From: Drosophila pseudoobscura
Lineage: Eukaryota; Arthropoda; Insecta; Diptera; Drosophilidae
DNA length: 64,000 bases
Reading direction: 5' to 3'
Assembly (NCBI RefSeq): GCF_009870125.1
Contig: NC_046683.1
Location: 8,122,001 to 8,186,000 of the forward strand
Positions 54,301-64,000 of the stretch are shown piece by piece (the first letter of the stretch is position 1; each line of letters opens with the position of its first letter). Both the position numbers and the translations under genes were made by a program. The notes under the pieces were generated by a model, which was not told the origin of the DNA, ran no database searches, and saw nothing but the letters and a program-made list of their open reading frames with translations.

Positions 54301-55356
54301 AAGAAGTCTTATGTAAACTTGCAAATAGCACCCAAAAACCCGCAGATAAAAATCGGCATACGCCATACATATGGACATTTCCAATCAGGCACGTTCAAAA
54401 TATATAGTTTTTGGGGCTTATTTTCATACTTTTTTTTTTTGGATAGTTGGATATGTAAGAGACATGAATACATCTTTCATTCATTCATGATTCTTGGGAC
54501 CGATTTTATATCCCAGCATATTGTTTAGAGCGCTTTTCGTTTGTGTTAATAAGTTTCAATCAATTTCAGGAATAATATCGGTACAGACTTATATGGAATT
54601 GTAATTTTATTTGGTCTTGGTGGAAATGTCCATACATATGTATACAGATTATACTAGGAGGGAAAACCAGTCGGAACGTTTTTCTCGAAGCATTCGTACA
54701 AAGAATATTTGCTGCAGCAGCACAACACTCCCAGAACACAGGTATACTCACCCACCATTCACATTCCATGTGCTTGAACATTTCTTGTTTGGTATGGAAT
54801 TATCATATCAGTTGGTAGACAGACATCTTGAAATTCAATAGTCGAATTATTATATATCTTTATATATTTGAATCGAATGAAAGACAAAAAAAAAATAAGA
54901 AAGGTAGACATACTGCAGAACATAGTCACTATATATCTCTAAAATTATCATATGATTAAATAGATGTACATAATGGTTAAAATGGGATGGGAATTATCTT
55001 TCTATGTTTCTGTTTCTGCCTTTTCTCACGCTGCATGCGTTTCTTCATCGCTTCGCTTGGCTTCCTTGGTTATCAATCCGATCGATCGATGTTTGATTAT
55101 TTTGTTATTTTTTGTTGGGGATCGTGTGACAGTATTAAATCTAAGCATTTCAGTTTACTAAAGATAAAAGATGCTGGTTTATTTTTTTTGTCTGGCAACA
55201 GACAAAGTTGATGTTTTAATGTTTCGAAAATTTCACTCGCGACAGGAGGGAAAATGTCAAGACTAAGTGTTTAACTATATCATCCGCATTTTATGTTTAT
55301 GTGTGTGTTTGTGTGTGTGTGTGTATATATATGATTAATCCAGTTGTGTTTTTGTC
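51393..55356. other. Spacer upstream of the nonA 3' end
   Basis: Some open frames stand out: minus strand 52017-51747 after a TTATGTTTGCAG acceptor (ENQRNRHHYHPYG), and plus strand 52578-52964 (128 codons, ending LIENNT). Neither has recognisable domains. AATAAA on the minus strand at 55183-55178 is a likely nonA poly(A) signal. A (GT)n microsatellite lies at 55300-55323. Confidence 0.3.
52578..52964 (+). CDS. Possible unrecognised open reading frame, 128 codons
   Basis: A single uninterrupted frame, MIPNIVRGKDC to QCKLIENNT, with mixed charged and hydrophobic composition in its second half (FLGILEWLQPLLDSIY). No promoter, splice or domain evidence supports it. It is listed because it is long for AT-rich DNA. 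Confidence 0.2.
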   Translation: MIPNIVRGKDCWRDCVMISGSGARAKTQFKQKFKYISSNTIKMGNEIDILPKHATLNRGTHAMVQIQIFLESKPIEEAQKKPSIGFVDSICIQHTIKTVKQGFLGILEWLQPLLDSIYNQCKLIENNT

Positions 55357-58300
55357 TTAAAAACGACGACGTCCCCATGGGACATTATTTCCTCCGCCAT
55401 TATTTCCGCGCTGATTGCCGCCTTGGTTCATATTGTTAACCCCAAATTCAAAAGCGAAGGAGTCCTATTCGAGCAAGGAAATATAATTGTTCAATTGAGT
55501 TGTTACTATAGCCACATATAAGCCCAGTCCCCAAAAGCCCCCACCCCTTGCCCCTTTATGATCCGGCGACCCACCGAGCCATATGATCAACGATCAATTA
55601 TTCAATTTGCATTGAAGATCAAGAAAATTCTACCTCCCATAAAAGTACAAAATGTGTGTACAATAGGCATTATTTTCTATACAAAATGAAAACATATACG
55701 AAATAGAAATGAAAATTCTTTAGAAATAAAACGAACAAAAAATGTGTGCTCCATCGTGAGCAAACCAATCCATGTCCATACAAGGATTCCACACAGCCCC
55801 CCCCACAAATGTCCCACAGCAATAAGGCCGAAATTTCTTTGTTCCCATTAACCCTTTGCTCACATCCCAGGGGATGTGTGTACATTGTACATACACATGT
55901 TTACGCAGCAAATACTTAAGACTTAGCCGCCAGATATTTTAAAATGAAATTAATATGAAAATCTAATTCGATTCATACGCCCAACGCAGAAGTTTCTCGA
56001 GAGTTTACTACACTCATGGCATACCCCAGATATTTCGAAATATTCTGCCCAAGAATAAAGTACAATAGATGGTTGCCTGTTCCTGCCACTGTCCTAAATC
56101 TGAATAAACCATATGACCCCCTCTGGTTGTTTCAGAGAAAAGCGTTGGGCAAGAACAAAATCTTGGCCATAGGCCATTTGGCCGGGCTGAGATAAGCCTC
56201 TGGTGGTTGAGAGAGCCCTGTACATACCTGTTTGTTGGGTCCGCCGGGACCAGAGTTATTTCCAGTCATGGTTGAATTGTTATTGTTGCCTAAACAGAAC
56301 GGAAAAGTTATAACAAATTCACATTTAACCAATCATTGTATTTCCTTTTCTTTGTTTACCTCTAAAAACTTCAAAGGGAGAACTGCTGCCTCCGAAATTG
56401 TCAAAGCTAGAGTTGTTTCCACCGCCACCGCCGCAGCCCTCCTGCTGATCGAGCAGCGAGTTCAGCTGCTGTGCCTGTATGAACAACGTGTTCTCCTGCT
56501 GGCGACGACGCATATCCTCCTCCTGACGCACCATGCGTGTCTGCATTTCGCTCTGATGGCGACGCATAGTATCCTCATCGCGCTTGCGCATATCCTCGGC
56601 CTGCTTCTCGCGCATTTCCCACTCCATCTTCTTCCGTTCGTTGTCCACTTCTCGCTTTCTCAGCTCTAAAGGAAATATACGCACAACTATTAGGACAAAA
56701 GTACATAAACATAACGGCCATGATCTGCCACGATCATTGCCTCCTAACGAAGTAGAACTCTTTAGTTTTTATCAGAATGAAACCTCAAAGGACGACAACA
56801 CAATATCTTTCGGAGCATCTTCCCACAAGCCATAATAGCCTCTCTTGTAATGGATGGCCCACCCCACAATAGAAGATCTTGCTTAGATCTTAGATAAATT
56901 CAAAATTTCAGCAGCTATCACTCCTGCCTATCCAGGCATTGTTTTCTCTAAACAAATGTTCCCATAAGCGAATGGCTACATTTATTCGGTATGCATGGGG
57001 GCCAAGTCTTGACATAAAGTCGACATATTCTTGTAAACGTTAATACGTTTATTCGATTTTCAGAATATTTTTGCCCTTTTCACCTCTAGAAAAATCAACA
57101 AACAAAATATTGAGGTGTTAAAAAAAGTTACAAAATTCCTTGGAACGAATTTTAACCAATCGTATGGCCATACAGGCGGCACTGCTGGATATACAATAAA
57201 TTTGGTTGATTTCTAAAATTAGTTTGTTTTCCATATATATTTGGCATCTCTGCTGTTTTGTAAACGCGTAAACGCGATTATTCTGCGTTACTGCGTTAAC
57301 GCCATATTTCGATATTAGTGGCAGAACGGAACAGTGGAATCAAAATCAGTGTGCCCATATGGAATGTGTTGGTAATGGAACTGTACTTTTAAATAATGTT
57401 AGAAAATTTTAAATGCTATTTCCCAGACCCCTGGATAGAGAATTGATATGTATGTTCTTTAATACACTCCCTCCCCATCATAGTCCTCCTATATTTAGAG
57501 AAGTTAAACCAAAGTCTCGTTATAGTCCAAATAGAAACAAAATACTTTTTTGTTAGACAATCAAAAGTGAGAGAGAAACAGGCAGATTGGATGACAAAAA
57601 GATTTGTTAGATTTGCGGCTAATGCGATGCATCCACGCCACGCACGGGGCAGAGGCCATAAGATACAATAGAATGATATTGGAGAATATGGGGGACAAGA
57701 TCAACGTATTTGTGGGAAGATTTTTGGTGTTAATCCGCCCCCTCCCGACCATAATAATACTGACCTTGACGCAGGAGCTCAGTCTCTTGCTCATACCGAG
57801 CGTACTCCATCTGAGCTTCCAGCTTGTCTTCTTCCATTTTGAGCTCGCGCTTAAGGGCGTCCTGCTTGCTCTTGTATAGATCGTGCAGCTGCTTCCAACG
57901 GGAGCCGTACTCGTGCTCAAACGAATTGAGATCGGCAAAGCGCGGCCCAACGCTGCGCTCCTGATTGAAGTCCTGCAGCTTCTTGTTGAGGGCCTTCTCG
58001 GGCAGACCATCGTTGTCGTCATTCACCTCCATGGGTTCCACCAGGCAGGGCCGCAGTGAGGCCGTCAAAAAGAAGCACTTCTCATTGCACAAACGCAGAC
58101 AGGCGCTGGCTGACGACTTCTTGGCAAACTCGACGATACCCTCGCCCGTATGCTTGCCGCGATCGTCAACAGTTATGCTGGCCCGTTCGAGGGGGCCGAA
58201 TATCTCGAAAGATTTGTACAGCAACTCGTTGGACACGAACGGTGTGAGATTGCTCACGCGCAAGATGGTTGCATTGGGCGCGAAACGGACGCGTAGCTGG

Positions 58301-61261
58301 CGTCCCTTGCGCAGGGAACCGTCCAGGGCGCGCTTGGCTTTCTCGGCATTCACATGATAATCGACCTTAAGGAATGTAAAGTTCTTCTCAATGTTGGAGA
58401 AGATTTCGCCAATCTCCCCGAATGGTTTGAACATTTCGCGCAGCTCGTTGTCGGTGATGTCGCCGGTAAGATTGCCCACATACAGGCGATTGCGTCCAGA
58501 GAATTTCGTCTCCTCGGGCACCTCTACGGGTGGCAGCTCCAGAGTGGGTCCAGCTATAGCCCGCAGACGTTGGCCAATAAAGAAATCATCACCGCCGCCG
58601 CCGCCACCGCCTCCGCGGGGACCGCCGCCCATCATGCTCATGTTGGGTCCGCCTTGGCCACCGCCCGATCGTTGACCGCCGCCACCGCGATTACCGCGAT
58701 CACGCTGCTGTTGCTGGCCACCGCCGCCGCCTCCTTGGTGATTGCCACCGCCTCCTAGATGATGGCCACCGCCTCCTAGATGATTGTTACCGCCTCCTGG
58801 ATGATTGCCGCCACCGCCACCTCCCGGATGATTGCCGCCGCCGCCACCTCCTTGGTTATTGCCAACGCCTCCTCCTCCGCCGCCGCGCGGACCACCGCGG
58901 AAACCACCTTGCCCTTGTCCTTGACCCAGCCCTGGACCTTGGTTTGCATTGGGAGCTGGCTGCTGAATTACAGCCACAGATTCATTAACTTTCTCAGCGA
59001 CATTTCCGGCGTCCGGCTTTACTGCTTCATTAGTGGTAGACTTTTGCTATATTTGTATTATATATATATATCAGTATAAGAAGAATGATGAATTGGATGT
59101 GGAAGATATGCACTGCACGGATATGTCTGGGCCACCCAATCCGCAGTGCAGTGCAGTGTGTCTAGGCCCCTCTCTGGAGGGGAACTGGAACTGGCACTGG
59201 CACTGGCACTGCAGAAATGGAGCCCATTCATGGATGTGCATATACTTGTACTATGTATGTGTATGGGGAATAGAATATTATACTAAATTATTACGCCTGA
59301 GTACCCCTCGCCCCCACCATAAGAAACCATCCCTAAAAACGAAATGGCGTTTAAACCCATCCAAAAATAATTATTTTTTGAACCCTTTCAAAAAGGAGTA
59401 GCACACATTTTGCAAAGATTGGCCATATTTACGGCACATCATTCGAGTAATTCAATTTGTCCAATAAAATCGCATGTTTTGAAGATTTTCAAAGGAAAAC
59501 TGTAAATGATTACATTAAATTCGATACGGGTGCCGTTATCGTTTCCATGGCAACGATCGCTCGATTTACATCAAATATTTCCAAGATAAACATATTTTGA
59601 TGATGTATGACTTTAGACTTTGCTACAGCAAGAACTGGTAAAAGCACGCAGTGAGAGCGAGAGATATATGTACGTCCAGTTGGCTTTCCAGTTGAGCTGG
59701 AAGCAGCGCTGCGGCGAAGATGATCGATTGTTGCAACTTTCAGAACCAATTTTGCTGACTTGCTGGCAGTGTGTGTTGGTAAAAGTAATTTCGTCGACTG
59801 ATAGCCGGGAGACGGGTTTAGAGACCGCTACGAACACTAATTATGCATTTTGTCTATCTCTCTCTCTCTTTTAGCAGCATATTTAGCAAAGTCTAATATC
59901 ATACAGCTATTGGGTTCCGCAAAGGGTATACAACTTTCGGCAAGCCGAAATCCACGTGCGTTCACCCCACCCCCGAGTTTCAGCAAAACATTCGACAGAG
60001 TCCCGTTACTTTAGTGGCCGTAGCCTGCCATCAGCAGCATTCGCATCGGTGTTGCTGCAACAGCCTAAACGGTGCAGCATTGCCCGACTTGATCTCACAA
60101 AAACTCGTAATAATAAATAAACACAATGTACATACATATGTGAATGACACCGGGGACACATGGTGTCAGGCTTCAGCAGTTCCGTTTAGCCAGTGGTTAA
60201 GTCTGCGAAACTTCACCCCCTCCGATAACGAAAATTTCAGCGATCGAAAGCAACTCTAAGCCGTGATCCGCATTCCAAATAGATGAACATGGGACACAAA
60301 TATCAGAGTATCGCTTCGAAGTAACCCACAAAAGTTCCAAGAGTGTTCCTCCTTCCTGCACACATTTTCATAAGGCATACATATGTACATATGCATGTTA
60401 CGTACGTGCATAAGTGAAAAAAGTTCAATGTTCAATGAACTTTTGATTGTTAGGAAATAACACCATTCTTTTATGGATACTACCCGGAATCGCATCTGCT
60501 TTAACAATTGAAAAATTTGTATAATAATTTATGCAAATTTGATTGTACATAAAAGTGTAGTGTATGTTTTGTAGCTAATTCCCAAAAATTCTATAATGCA
60601 TACATGCACACGTTGCAGTATATATTTATACGCGGAATTTTTTCAAAGGGCTATTTTTGCAGCTCCGCTCCCCAAACGCCAACTGCCAAAATGTTAAATT
60701 ATGTATGTACACATGTATGTGTGACATATAAGCAAAGCATTGTATTTTTTTTTGTACGGGCGTGTACATATGTTATGAATGTGTGTATATAGAATCAAAT
60801 CTAAAAAGTGCACAGAATGAACCGGTACATTTTGTTGTTGTTCTTTTAGACGCATGTAAGCCCCTTTTATGTGTGGTGAACATACAAGAGACGATATTTG
60901 AAAGGATAGGGGATCTTTCGATCAGTTTTTCACTTACATTTGCGTTATTTGGACCCTGAAAATTTTGTCTATTTTGGTTTCCTCCACGATTGCGATTGCG
61001 ATTGCCGCCGAATCCACCCTTGTTTCCGAAATTCTTATTTTGATTCTGGCCACCACCAGCGGCACCACCACCGGCAGGACCGCCATTCTGGTTGTTGGAG
61101 CCACCAAACCGTGGCTTCTTTTCGGCTGGACTGCCATCGGGGCCATCACTTTGTTTCGCTGCAGTGTGCTTGCCAATAACTTTATTGGCCGGATTGTTGC
61201 CCCTCTGCTGGCGTTGCGGCAAAGGTGTAGCACTGGGACCATCCAAAATGATAGTTTCCAT
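55357..61261 (-). CDS. nonA: No-on-or-off-transient A, DBHS-family RNA-binding protein
   Basis: Nuclear RNA/DNA-binding protein related to NONO/SFPQ/PSPC1; in flies it affects vision and courtship song. Exons: 61261-60938, 59040-57765, 56665-56360, 56289-56228 and 55464-55357, in phase, giving 691 residues (fly NonA is about 700). Order: Asn/Gly-rich N-terminus, a second Gly/His/Asn-rich block (GGGGGNH repeats) to about residue 250, RRM1 from about 291 (RNRLYVGNL, FTFLKVDYH), RRM2 (ILRVSNLTPFVSN, GIVEF), NOPS segment, and a long charged coiled coil (MEEDKLEAQMEYARYEQE, then ELRKREVDNERKK). It ends in an Asn/Gly-rich tail closing with WGRRRF. Reading through the weak GTCAGT donor at 57764 gives an alternative end, GQYYYGREGAD, with stop at 57730. 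Intron 1 is about 1.9 kb. Confidence 0.95.
59041..60937. other. First intron of nonA
   Basis: AT-rich with no coding exon. Positions 59875-59965 contain a GGGTATACAACTTTCGGCAA sequence with an adjoining TAGCAAAGTCTAATATCATA block. A diverged copy of that block occurs at 61985-62020, so it is a dispersed repeat. CATA microsatellite DNA is scattered through it. Confidence 0.45.
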
Positions 61262-61365
61262 TTTAGAATACTTGTAGCGACGCGAGAAAAACAATATATA
61301 AAATTGCACAGAATACAGAAAAAGAGCGATGAAAAAAATTATTTTTTAATGGCCGTCGGAGCCAG

Positions 61366-61556
61366 TGTGACCGCGGACTTATGGATAAAATATACCTGAC
61401 CCCCAGAAATATACCGAAACATACCGTCTCGTTTTAAAAATATACCGTAAATATACTGACGAAGTCAAGTTCTGTTGTACGTATTCCTCGTTTTTGATAT
61501 TCTGTGGAATATTACCAGCTAAATAGAATATTTAGCAGTGCCCACATAATTTTATC
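61366..61556 (-). promoter_or_regulatory. nonA core-promoter block (repeat copy 2)
   Basis: The reverse complement of this stretch aligns almost continuously with 27371-27575 before TH1. It has the same GGTATATTT units, the same AAGTCCGCGGTCACACTG end (Motif 1), and the same upstream ATGTGGGCACTGCTAAAT-like region. The DRE position reads TATCCATAA here instead of TATCGATAA. The nonA start codon is about 105 bases downstream. Confidence 0.8.
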
Positions 61557-61860
61557 CGAATTATTAAACTATTCTCAACTTGACTGGCTTATTGAAAACA
61601 CTTGCTTTTATTGGTTTTTGCTTAAAAAAAGGTTTTAGCGAAATAAGTCAAACAAAAAACAAGTAGCGAAATAGGTTAATCAAAACAAACGAAAAGGGAA
61701 ATTCGTTCATATTGCTCAATTTTGATATTCCATTGAATAATGCTGACCAATTAAATCTCTTAGCAATGCCCACATAATTTTATCCGATTAATGCATTACT
61801 TTGCTACAAGATTGGCTTATTTTAAGTACTGATTTTTATTGGACTATTTAAAAAATAGGG
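61471..61860. repeat. Diverged tandem duplication behind the nonA promoter
   Basis: Segments about 61471-61640 and 61700-61860 share TTTTGATATTC, then TTAGCA(A/G)TGCCCACATAATT with TTATCCGA, then TTGGCTTATT and TTTTTATTGG in the same order, about 230 bases apart. The left part of copy 1 is the upstream half of the nonA promoter block, so that half exists three times in this window. Confidence 0.75.
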
Positions 61861-62124
61861 TTAACAAAAAGAGGTGAAAAAAGCCGCAACGCTGCTTCCG
61901 TCTCAACTGAAAGGCCAACTAGATTCATATTCAGCCCTCACTGGATGTTTTTCCCTATAAGGTTGGTTTTGTTTTTGCAGATAGTCAGTAAGCTAAGTCT
62001 AATGTCATACAGTTATTAGATATAAATTTAGATATACCCGCTTTTGATTCTCCGTACATGCATCGATATTTGTGCACGATAAGAAAATCGAACTCGGCGC
62101 TTACATATGTATGTATGTACCTAC

Positions 62125-62520
62125 ATATGTTATAACGAGGGGGAAAGTTGTGAGTTGCTGCGGACACCGCAACTCTACTTAGTCAGTATGGCTCTCCTCC
62201 ATCAGACGGCGCTAACATTGCACGACAATATTGTTGCCACAGATTTTCGTCCTTTCCGGAGGCGAAAGGGGGTGGGGCGAAATTTTTAAATATATGTACG
62301 TGTAATAGTGACATATCACAGAAGTTCGGATACAAAATGTCGTTGCTCATAGGGACGGACTGACGGACGGACAGACAGACAGGGCTCAATGTACTTTGCT
62401 ATTGATGCTGATCAAAAATATATGTATATCCTTAATGGGGTCGGAAACGCTCTTCCTTCTGGACGTTACACACATTCATTTTCACCACAAATCTAATATA
62501 CCCCTATACTCATTTTGAAT
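62125..62520 (-). mobile_element. DINE-1/INE-1-like fragment
   Basis: The plus strand shows AACGAGGGGGAAAGTTGTGAG, CATCAGACGGCGCTAACATT, then GACGGACGGACAGACAGAC, ATTGATGCTGATCAAAAATA and ATGGGGTCGGAAACGCTC. The order matches the element at 16.9 kb. It is the most complete copy along with that one. Confidence 0.7.
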
Positions 62521-62765
62521 ATAATATAATTATAATATAATATATATAATATATATATAATAATTATAAAATGATTATTTTTGATTTTTATTGTATAATT
62601 ATTATTTTTGATTTTTATTGAATAATTATTATTATAATTGTTAGTCTTGATTCGTATTGAATAATTATTATTTTTGATTTTTATTGAATAATTATTATTA
62701 TTTTTTTTATTGAATAATTATTATTATTTTTTTTATTGAATAATTATTATTTTTAAGCAAGCATT
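62520..62765. repeat. AT-rich minisatellite
   Basis: Tandem units of roughly 27-30 bases built on GAATAATTATTATTTTTGAT, at least six copies with varying T runs. It directly abuts the DINE-1-like fragment. Confidence 0.8.
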
Positions 62766-63296
62766 TGATAGCAATGCTTTTGCTATTAGCTAGTAGCATT
62801 TACTATTCTTAATTGTCGCAAACGCAACATTATAAATTTCTTGCACGCGCTGAGAAAAACCAAGCTAATTTCGACGACAAAAAGGATTTGTAAAAATTAT
62901 GAAAACATAAAAACAATTAAAATGGACCAGTGGAAATCACTTTTGTGTATTTCATAGACAAACAGCCAACATATTTGTGCGACAAAAATGTATTTTGATA
63001 ATGGAGTTAATGACTTGCCTTAAACTTATCATTTAATTTTAACAAAAATATAACTAATTTAAATTGCGAATCAAGTCAGACTATAAAGTCAGCCGCAACT
63101 AAAAAACAACATACAATTTTACAAGATACTGCAACGTTTGTGAACCATGAACCTTCTGTTTTTTTTTTGACATTGCGCTGAAATTATACAGAACAGAAAA
63201 TACAAGAATAAAACGAGAAGCAGTATCTGTTTATGTACGTACGTTCTGAAAAGAAAATGAATTCAAAATTAAAATATTTTCAAGAATTTCATTAAG
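62766..63296. other. Spacer downstream of the repeat-protein gene
   Basis: AT-rich DNA holding the presumed 3' UTR of the minus-strand gene ending at 63297. No exon or RNA gene is visible. Confidence 0.4.
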
Positions 63297-64000
63297 CTAC
63301 GTACTATGTTTATATTTCACATCATAACATATCCTGAGTGGTGGTCTAACTCTATATCTGCTTTTTGTTCCATAAGTTTTCTGGGTTGGGATGGTACTTG
63401 CCAATTCCGGCGATACTTCATCAGTTTTCATATCGGGCCGCCCGGTCTGACCACTCACTGGTAGTGATCCCCCAGGTTGGCCAGAAGGATCCGGTTCCAA
63501 AGTTCTCTCTTTCGCAGTACTGAGTATATCGCTTAAATCGGAGGTGCCAATTTGGCCATCTTCTGGTGGTTCGATCGAAGTGAATGGAAGAACTGAACTT
63601 TCTGGAGATGCAAATGAATCTACTGAAGGATCGGCTTCCGTACTTTTCTCTTCAGAAGTACTGAGTAAACTAATTAAATCAGACGTATAAATTACTACTT
63701 CTGTCGAGTCCACTGAAACAAGATGTGATATCCCTGTTTGGCCATCTTCTGGTGTTTCGATCGAAGTGAATGGAAGAACTGAACTTTCAGGAGATGCGAA
63801 TGTATATGCTGAAGGCTCGGGTTCCGTACTTTTCCCTTCAGAAGTACTGAGTAAACTAATTAAATCAGACGTATGAATTCCTACTTCTGTCGAGTCCACT
63901 GAAACAAGCTGTGATACCCCTGTTTGGCCCTCTTCTGGTGTTTCGATCGAAGTGAATGGAAGAACTGAACTTTCAGGAGATGCGAATGTATATGCTGAAG
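63297..64000 (-). CDS. Ser/Thr/Glu-rich tandem-repeat protein, 3' part only
   Basis: The frame is open from the window edge to a TAG at 63299-63297, so the 5' end is missing. The sequence is built of 62-residue (186-bp) units containing SSVLPFTSIE, PEDGQ, DSTEV, TSDLISLLSTSEEKSTE and SFASPE. Anchors at 63551, 63737 and 63923 are spaced exactly 186 bases. The last unit is degenerate and leads into a unique basic tail (KSRYRVRPPLRICYDVKYKHST). The composition resembles a mucin-like or extracellular matrix protein, but no domain is recognised and no signal peptide can be seen here. Confidence 0.75.
   Translation of the reverse strand, partial: SAYTFASPESSVLPFTSIETPEEGQTGVSQLVSVDSTEVGIHTSDLISLLSTSEGKSTEPEPSAYTFASPESSVLPFTSIETPEDGQTGISHLVSVDSTEVVIYTSDLISLLSTSEEKSTEADPSVDSFASPESSVLPFTSIEPPEDGQIGTSDLSDILSTAKERTLEPDPSGQPGGSLPVSGQTGRPDMKTDEVSPELASTIPTQKTYGTKSRYRVRPPLRICYDVKYKHST
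63551..64000 (-). repeat. 186-bp coding tandem repeats
   Basis: Three in-frame units end or begin at the TTTGGCC anchors 63551, 63737 and 63923 and continue past the window. The two right-hand units are nearly identical by eye; the left one has degenerated in its second half. Confidence 0.9.

Noticed and set aside
58354-58758. Ala/Thr-rich plus-strand frame inside nonA
   Set aside because: It is antisense to the GGGGGNH repeats of nonA and has no independent gene signals.
62520-62765. Possible CRISPR-like or regulatory array
   Set aside because: The units are AT-only with variable T runs and no distinct spacers; it is a minisatellite in a eukaryotic genome.

Overview
This window is eukaryotic and reads as a Drosophila X-chromosome segment. 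The genes have short GT-AG introns, AT-rich spacers full of TATG, CA and GA microsatellites, Motif-1/DRE core promoters, and fragments that look like DINE-1/INE-1. From memory, the set AnxB11, a TRAF-like gene, two P4-ATPases, TH1 (NELF-D), a TRIC channel, Fur2 and nonA matches D. melanogaster X 14B-C. The diverged spacers and His-rich annexin tail suggest a species outside the melanogaster group, perhaps the obscura group. The species call is inference. All exon boundaries were worked out by hand from splice sites, reading phase and family knowledge.

Layout. 1.6-4.3 kb (+): annexin B11 with a Pro/Tyr/His-rich N-terminal tail and two possible first exons. 5.5-7.2 kb (-): TRAF-like protein with a TRAF zinc finger, coiled coil and MATH domain. 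8.9-14.0 kb (-): a 1380-residue P4-ATPase (CG4301-like) with one apparent GC-AG intron. 14-23 kb: a 9-kb spacer holding a tandem duplication, DINE-1-like fragments, and several unassigned minus-strand exon candidates. 23.1-26.6 kb (+): a second P4-ATPase (CG9981-like), a divergent paralogue of the first with partly shared exon structure. 27.7-29.7 kb (+): TH1/NELF-D. 30.8-31.8 kb (-): TRIC-type cation channel. 35.4-36.7 kb (+): a conserved-looking gene that I do not recognise, with a Cys-rich C-terminus. 38.2-45.7 kb (-): furin-like protease Fur2, 14 coding exons. 46-55 kb: long spacer with a likely Fur2 5' exon and several weak small-gene candidates. 55.4-61.3 kb (-): nonA, a DBHS-family RNA-binding protein. 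63.3 kb to the window end (-): 3' end of a gene encoding 62-residue tandem repeats.

The genes do not form one pathway. They are independently transcribed housekeeping and signalling genes: lipid flipping (two P4-ATPases), membrane/calcium binding (annexin), counter-ion channel (TRIC), proprotein processing (Fur2), promoter-proximal pausing (TH1) and nuclear RNA binding (nonA). The most unusual observation is a ~200-bp block carrying a DRE-like site and Motif 1. It lies just upstream of both TH1 and nonA, 34 kb apart, in the matching transcriptional orientation. Part of it is duplicated again behind the nonA promoter.
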